A DNA stretch of 16,761 nucleotides, from positions 1-16,761 of the forward strand of contig OMVC01000133.1 of assembly GCA_900314375.1 (NCBI GenBank). Direction: 5' to 3'. Positions 13,218 through 16,761 of the stretch are shown one piece after another; position 1 is the first letter of the stretch; each line of letters starts with the position of its first letter. The notes under the pieces are model-generated. The model saw only the letters and a program-made list of their open reading frames with translations, did no database searches and was not told the origin of the DNA. A program made the position numbers and the translations under genes. Source of the stretch: an uncultured bacterium. GTDB taxonomy: Bacteria > Cyanobacteriota > Vampirovibrionia > Gastranaerophilales > Gastranaerophilaceae.

Positions 13218-15052
13218 TATACACCTCCTGAAATCATTGTTTCCTGATTTTTAAATTGCATATTATATAACGTCTTATATTGACCGTCCGGAATATTCAT
13301 CAATTCTTCATGCGTTCCAATTTCAGACAAATTACCTTCATTTATAACAGCAATTCTATTTGCGTTTTGAATAGTAGAAAGTCTGTGAGCAATAACAAAA
13401 ACTGTTTTATTTTCAATTAAGTTATCGAGCGCTTTTTGGACAATAGCCTCTGATTTATTGTCAAGCGCCGATGTTGCTTCATCTAAAATTATTATAGGAC
13501 AATTCTTAATCATGGCTCTTGCTATTGCTACCCTTTGTCTTTGACCTCCTGATAATGATGTTCCGCGTTCTCCTAACATTGTATCAATTCCGTCTGGAAG
13601 TTCATCTATCATTTCCTCTAAATGAGCTGCTTTAATTGCTTTTTGTAAATCATCTTCCGTAGCTTTCGAATTTCCCATCATTATATTTTCTCTAATTGTT
13701 GTTGAAAATAAAAAGTTATCTTGAAAAACCATTGCAATATTGTTTCTTAACGATTTGAGGCTATAATCCTTGATATTTGTTCCGTCAATAGTTATTACTC
13801 CTTCTTCTATATCATAAAATCTTGGAATTAAATTTACAAGAGTTGATTTTCCTCCGCCGGAGTTGCCAACAAGAGCAATAGTTTCGCCCTTATTAACCTT
13901 TAAATTTATATTATTTAATACTTTATGCTCACCATTGTAGCTGAATGAAACATTGTGGAACTGTATGGAATCTTTTAAATCATGCATTGTAAGTGCATTA
14001 TTTGAATCTTTAATATCAGGTTGCAAATCAAATAATTCAAATACACGTCCTAATGCAACAAATATCGTCTGTAAGCCTGTAAGCGTGTTTCCTAATGTCT
14101 TAATAGGTTTATACAAAAGCAATAATGATGTTACAAAGGATGCAAAACTTCCTGCTGTCATATAACCGCTTGTAATAAGTGATGTCCCGTACCAGAGTAC
14201 AAAGGCAATCCCTGTTGATGCGATTAAATACATTAACGGGCTCATCCATCCGGCACGTTTTGTTAAAGCCATATTGTTATTAAACATATCCCATATCTGT
14301 TTTTTGAAGTTAGATTTTTGCTGTTCCTCAAGGTTATAAGCATGAACAACTCTGTTTCCTATGTATGTTTCGTTGAATATGGTTGTAATGTTACCGCCAA
14401 GAACCATATTTTTATTTGAAGTTGCTTTAACTCTTTTTCTTATCAATGCAACAGGTATAAAAGCAAAGCATAAAACAACAACTCCGACTAATGCGAGTTT
14501 CCAAGAACTGTAGAGCATTACTGCAATTAAACTTATTGCACCAAATAAGCTTGTTATAAAGCTTTTTATATTGTTTACGATACCGGTTGATGCTGTTTCA
14601 GGGTCGGTTAAATATCTTGTTAATACTGCACCTGATGAGTTTTCATCATAAAATGAAGTATCCATATATACGAGTTTATCAAACAAAGCTACCTTTACGG
14701 AATTGGTAATTCTTTGGCTTGTCCAATCAGCAAAATATGTATTCAAGTACCTTAAAACACCTTGAACTCCGGCGAATAATATGACCGCAAATGGTATTGC
14801 CAAAGCCATGGAACTCCAGCTTATGGTATATGTGTGATGAAATAAATTAAAAACTAAATCTTTTTGTCCTACTACATAATCCATATATGGCTTTAGCGCA
14901 AAAGCAACAATTCCATCCAATAAGCCTACTGGAATTGCAACTAAAAAGCCTAAAATAACTCTAAACAAAACCGGTTTTACAAACGGAAAAATTCTTCTGA
15001 TTAACCAACTGTACCTAAATGAGTTTTGAGCTGTTGTTTCTGCTAATTTCAT
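13217..15052 (-). CDS. MsbA-like ABC exporter (fused membrane and ATPase domains)
   Basis: The 611-aa half-transporter works as a homodimer. Residues 1-330 are a six-helix type-1 exporter membrane domain, and 360-600 the ATPase. Seen there are Walker A GNSGGGKST (396-404), Q-loop VFQDNFLFSTTIREN, signature LSGGQRQRVAIARA (500 on), Walker B IIILDEATSALD (520 on) and the switch His in VIAHRLST (H556). The overall type is that of MsbA, the lipid A-core flippase, but related exporters carry other lipids, glycans or drugs. Coupling to rmlA supports a role in moving a lipid-linked sugar product; this is inference. I chose the ATG at 15052 (MKLAETTAQ) because AGGGAAGGA precedes it; a TTG 12 codons upstream has no such site. 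Confidence 0.92.
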   Translation of the reverse strand: MKLAETTAQNSFRYSWLIRRIFPFVKPVLFRVILGFLVAIPVGLLDGIVAFALKPYMDYVVGQKDLVFNLFHHTYTISWSSMALAIPFAVILFAGVQGVLRYLNTYFADWTSQRITNSVKVALFDKLVYMDTSFYDENSSGAVLTRYLTDPETASTGIVNNIKSFITSLFGAISLIAVMLYSSWKLALVGVVVLCFAFIPVALIRKRVKATSNKNMVLGGNITTIFNETYIGNRVVHAYNLEEQQKSNFKKQIWDMFNNNMALTKRAGWMSPLMYLIASTGIAFVLWYGTSLITSGYMTAGSFASFVTSLLLLYKPIKTLGNTLTGLQTIFVALGRVFELFDLQPDIKDSNNALTMHDLKDSIQFHNVSFSYNGEHKVLNNINLKVNKGETIALVGNSGGGKSTLVNLIPRFYDIEEGVITIDGTNIKDYSLKSLRNNIAMVFQDNFLFSTTIRENIMMGNSKATEDDLQKAIKAAHLEEMIDELPDGIDTMLGERGTSLSGGQRQRVAIARAMIKNCPIIILDEATSALDNKSEAIVQKALDNLIENKTVFVIAHRLSTIQNANRIAVINEGNLSEIGTHEELMNIPDGQYKTLYNMQFKNQETMISGGV

Positions 15053-15153
15053 ATAATTATTCCTTCCCTTAAGGTAATTATAATTCAAAGATTAAATAAA
15101 AACAGTCAAACTTCATAACTTGTAATAATGATATAAAATATCCATAATTATGC

Positions 15154-15921
15154 TTAAATATCGTATATTGTTTTAACTTTAACTGCTTCTGTGTAAGGAA
15201 TTTTAGAAAAATTAAAATTAGCATACCCATTAATTTTAGTATTTTTTATGGATGTTACTAAAGAATATGAAAAATCAGCCCGTCCTCCAATAAATTCTAA
15301 GTCCTTTAAATCCTTAATAGGAGAATGCGAGAAGAATGCATTTCTGCCAATTCGCTTTAATTTACCTAAATCGATTATATTCGAGAATCTAAAATCTGCA
15401 TTTCCCCCGATATATTCAATATTTTTTAAATCTTTTATCGGACAATTTCTAAAATATGCACTTTGACCTATATATTTCAAGTCACCTGTGTCAGAAATTT
15501 TAGAATTAGTAAAAATTGCATTCCCTTTTATTTCTTGCAATTTGCCTAAATTTGTCAACGATGTTTTGCTAAAATCAGCATTCCCGTTAATAATTTTTAC
15601 ATTATTAAAAAGCAATTCTATTTCTTCGTCTGTTATTGGATTATTTACTTTTGAATTCGTTTCAGGCATACAGAAGTGTGAAATTATAAATAACTCACTT
15701 TCTTTATCTTGTTCGCATTTGATAGATAATTTTTTGCAAATATCATTTATACGCTGAATTTTATTCTGATTTCCTACGAATGATACCGAAGTTATTGCAA
15801 TCGGATTAATTGCAGCAGTACGATTATTATAAATATTATTTCTTTTGAAAATAATATTTGTGCTAGGACTTTTGCTATTTAATTTAGTATTTTGTTGATA
15901 TTGTAGAGGTAAAATTTTCAT
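15154..15921 (-). CDS. Protein with seven 20-residue solenoid repeats, 255 aa
   Basis: The ATG at 15919-15921 has AAGGT just upstream; a longer frame to 16011 lacks such support. The first 110 residues are Asn/Lys/Ser-rich with no signal peptide. From about residue 113 to 250 there are seven tandem units of 19-20 residues, for example GNADFSKTSLTNLGKLQEIK and RNAFFSHSPIKDLKDLEFIG. The pattern is [G]-x-A-x-F-x-x-S-x-I-x-D-L-x-x-L-x-x-I-G, with aliphatic and aromatic residues at fixed spacing. This should fold as a short right- or left-handed beta-solenoid of leucine-rich or pentapeptide-like kind. Such repeats occur in proteins that bind other proteins. Its role is unknown. The neighbours (serine dehydratase, ABC exporter) give no functional clue, and no terminator is visible before the exporter gene. 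Confidence 0.8.
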   Translation of the reverse strand: MKILPLQYQQNTKLNSKSPSTNIIFKRNNIYNNRTAAINPIAITSVSFVGNQNKIQRINDICKKLSIKCEQDKESELFIISHFCMPETNSKVNNPITDEEIELLFNNVKIINGNADFSKTSLTNLGKLQEIKGNAIFTNSKISDTGDLKYIGQSAYFRNCPIKDLKNIEYIGGNADFRFSNIIDLGKLKRIGRNAFFSHSPIKDLKDLEFIGGRADFSYSLVTSIKNTKINGYANFNFSKIPYTEAVKVKTIYDI

Positions 15922-15997
15922 GATGTACCTTGATTTAACTGGTATTAGTAATAAAATGCGTAAAAAAATTATTTGCGTATTTTGCTTTATTATGCTG

Positions 15998-16761
15998 TTA
16001 TCGTGTACCAAATATTTTCTTTTTAAATTTCAAGCCTGTGTTAGTAGTTGCAAGCCCTGCTTGGGAACTTTCTTTCAGCATAGGAGACATCAATGCTCCT
16101 GTTTGTGCCATAGCATCAACGATTTCATCAATCGGGATTTTTGATTCAACCCCTGATAAAGACAGTTCTACCGCAGTAATTGAGTTAACAGCAAGAAACG
16201 GATTTCTCTTTACGCATGGAACTTCAACTAATCCTGCGACAGGGTCGCATGTTAAGCCAAGAATATTTTTTAAAACCAGCGCAGATGAATTTAATATCTT
16301 TTGAATAGAGCCGCCTTTTAATTGGCAAACCGCGGCAGCAGCCATAGCTCCAGCCACTCCGCATTCAGCTTGACAACCTGCGACAGCGCCTGCTAATGAC
16401 ATCTTAACAGAAATTATCCTACCGATTTCTCCTGCGGTTATTAAAGCATTTATTTGTTCTCTTTCAGAATAATTATATTCCTGACTTACACTGACTAAAC
16501 ATGATGGTAAAATTCCGCACGAACCTGCTGTCGGGCAAGCAACGATTTTACCCATTCTGATATTTTCTTCACTTGTTGCAATTGCGTATTCTACAATTTT
16601 TTCAAATAAAACACCAAACATCGAACGTTCTGTTTTATAGCGCTTTTGTAACCTGTCGCAATCTTGTCCGGTTAATCCGCTCATTGAAGGTTCTTTACTT
16701 GCCATTCCTGCTTCAATGGCTTCTTTCATATTAAACAAACTTTTATTTGCAAAAGCTCTGA
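15998..16761 (-). CDS. sdaAA: L-serine dehydratase, iron-sulfur type, alpha chain (3' part; cut by window edge)
   Basis: The frame is open from the right edge to the TAA at 15998, giving 253 residues plus unseen N-terminal ones. The enzyme deaminates L-serine to pyruvate and ammonia using a [4Fe-4S] cluster. Features are SGLTGQDCDRL, GKIVACPTAGSCGILPS, CQAECGVAGAMAAAA, GLTCDPVAGLVEVPCVKRN and a final GLATTNTGLKFKKK. These carry the cysteine-bearing stretches of the SdaAA domain. An ATG 11 codons from the edge is within the conserved domain and is not the true start; the upstream residues RAFANKSLFNMKEA are in frame. Whether the beta domain is fused or a separate gene lies outside the window. 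Confidence 0.95.
   Translation of the reverse strand, partial: RAFANKSLFNMKEAIEAGMASKEPSMSGLTGQDCDRLQKRYKTERSMFGVLFEKIVEYAIATSEENIRMGKIVACPTAGSCGILPSCLVSVSQEYNYSEREQINALITAGEIGRIISVKMSLAGAVAGCQAECGVAGAMAAAAVCQLKGGSIQKILNSSALVLKNILGLTCDPVAGLVEVPCVKRNPFLAVNSITAVELSLSGVESKIPIDEIVDAMAQTGALMSPMLKESSQAGLATTNTGLKFKKKIFGTR

Noticed and set aside
15076..15108. TTGACT and TATAAT on the minus strand ahead of the ABC exporter
   Set aside because: The spacing is 21 bases, too long for a sigma-70 promoter, so it was not listed.
15200..15640. Regular 60-base periodicity resembling a repeat array or CRISPR
   Set aside because: The period is the coding image of 20-residue protein repeats; DNA copies are diverged and no identical direct repeats or unique spacers exist.
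15248..15757. Plus-strand open frames of 72 and 89 codons
   Set aside because: They are antisense to the solenoid-repeat gene, mirror its periodicity and have no ribosome binding sites.

Overview
The window is AT-rich, single-copy bacterial DNA with tightly packed genes, good Shine-Dalgarno sequences and ordinary housekeeping functions. The best guess at the host is a Gram-negative-type bacterium of the non-photosynthetic Cyanobacteria sister group (Gastranaerophilales / 'Melainabacteria'-like). The guess rests on the low GC, on a YidC with a long extracytoplasmic insertion in the same loop that I recall being extended in cyanobacterial YidC, and on several lineage-type small hypothetical proteins. 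This is inference; no rRNA or tRNA gene is present to test it.

Left edge (1-604): the 5' part of a REP-associated tyrosine transposase (RAYT, an HUH/Y1 protein) runs off the window on the minus strand. It is followed by two GTAG-tagged REP hairpins in inverted orientation (253-274 and 494-516), a decayed third hairpin (218-233), and a possible broken gene tail between them. This transposase-plus-palindrome system is the most interesting part of the window. The plus-strand pair yidC-queA (605-2744) follows.

Minus-strand block 2739-9593: a short PLP-dependent Orn/Lys/Arg-decarboxylase-like protein lies behind a YcgR-like PilZ protein with a clear promoter. Next come a coiled-coil hypothetical gene with its own promoter and terminator, a secreted small protein coupled to a YvlD-type membrane protein, a divergent acyl-CoA dehydratase activase-like ATPase overlapping yraN, another small secreted protein, apt, and a processive family-2 glycosyltransferase.

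Plus-strand block 9717-11704: an HU-type DNA-binding protein with strong promoter and terminator, a DedA membrane protein, and a lytic transglycosylase without a signal peptide. A hairpin at 11675-11704 serves both this block and the convergent minus-strand gene.

Minus-strand block 11758-16761: a two-helix membrane hypothetical, then an MsbA-like ABC exporter translationally coupled to rmlA (glucose-1-phosphate thymidylyltransferase), a protein made of 20-residue solenoid repeats, and the 3' part of an iron-sulfur L-serine dehydratase that leaves the window on the right.

Common themes are envelope building (YidC, glycosyltransferase, RmlA, MsbA-like exporter, DedA, lytic transglycosylase) and c-di-GMP sensing (PilZ). 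Apart from the REP/RAYT locus, an unusual YidC insertion, an odd activase-like ATPase and the solenoid protein, the gene content is ordinary.
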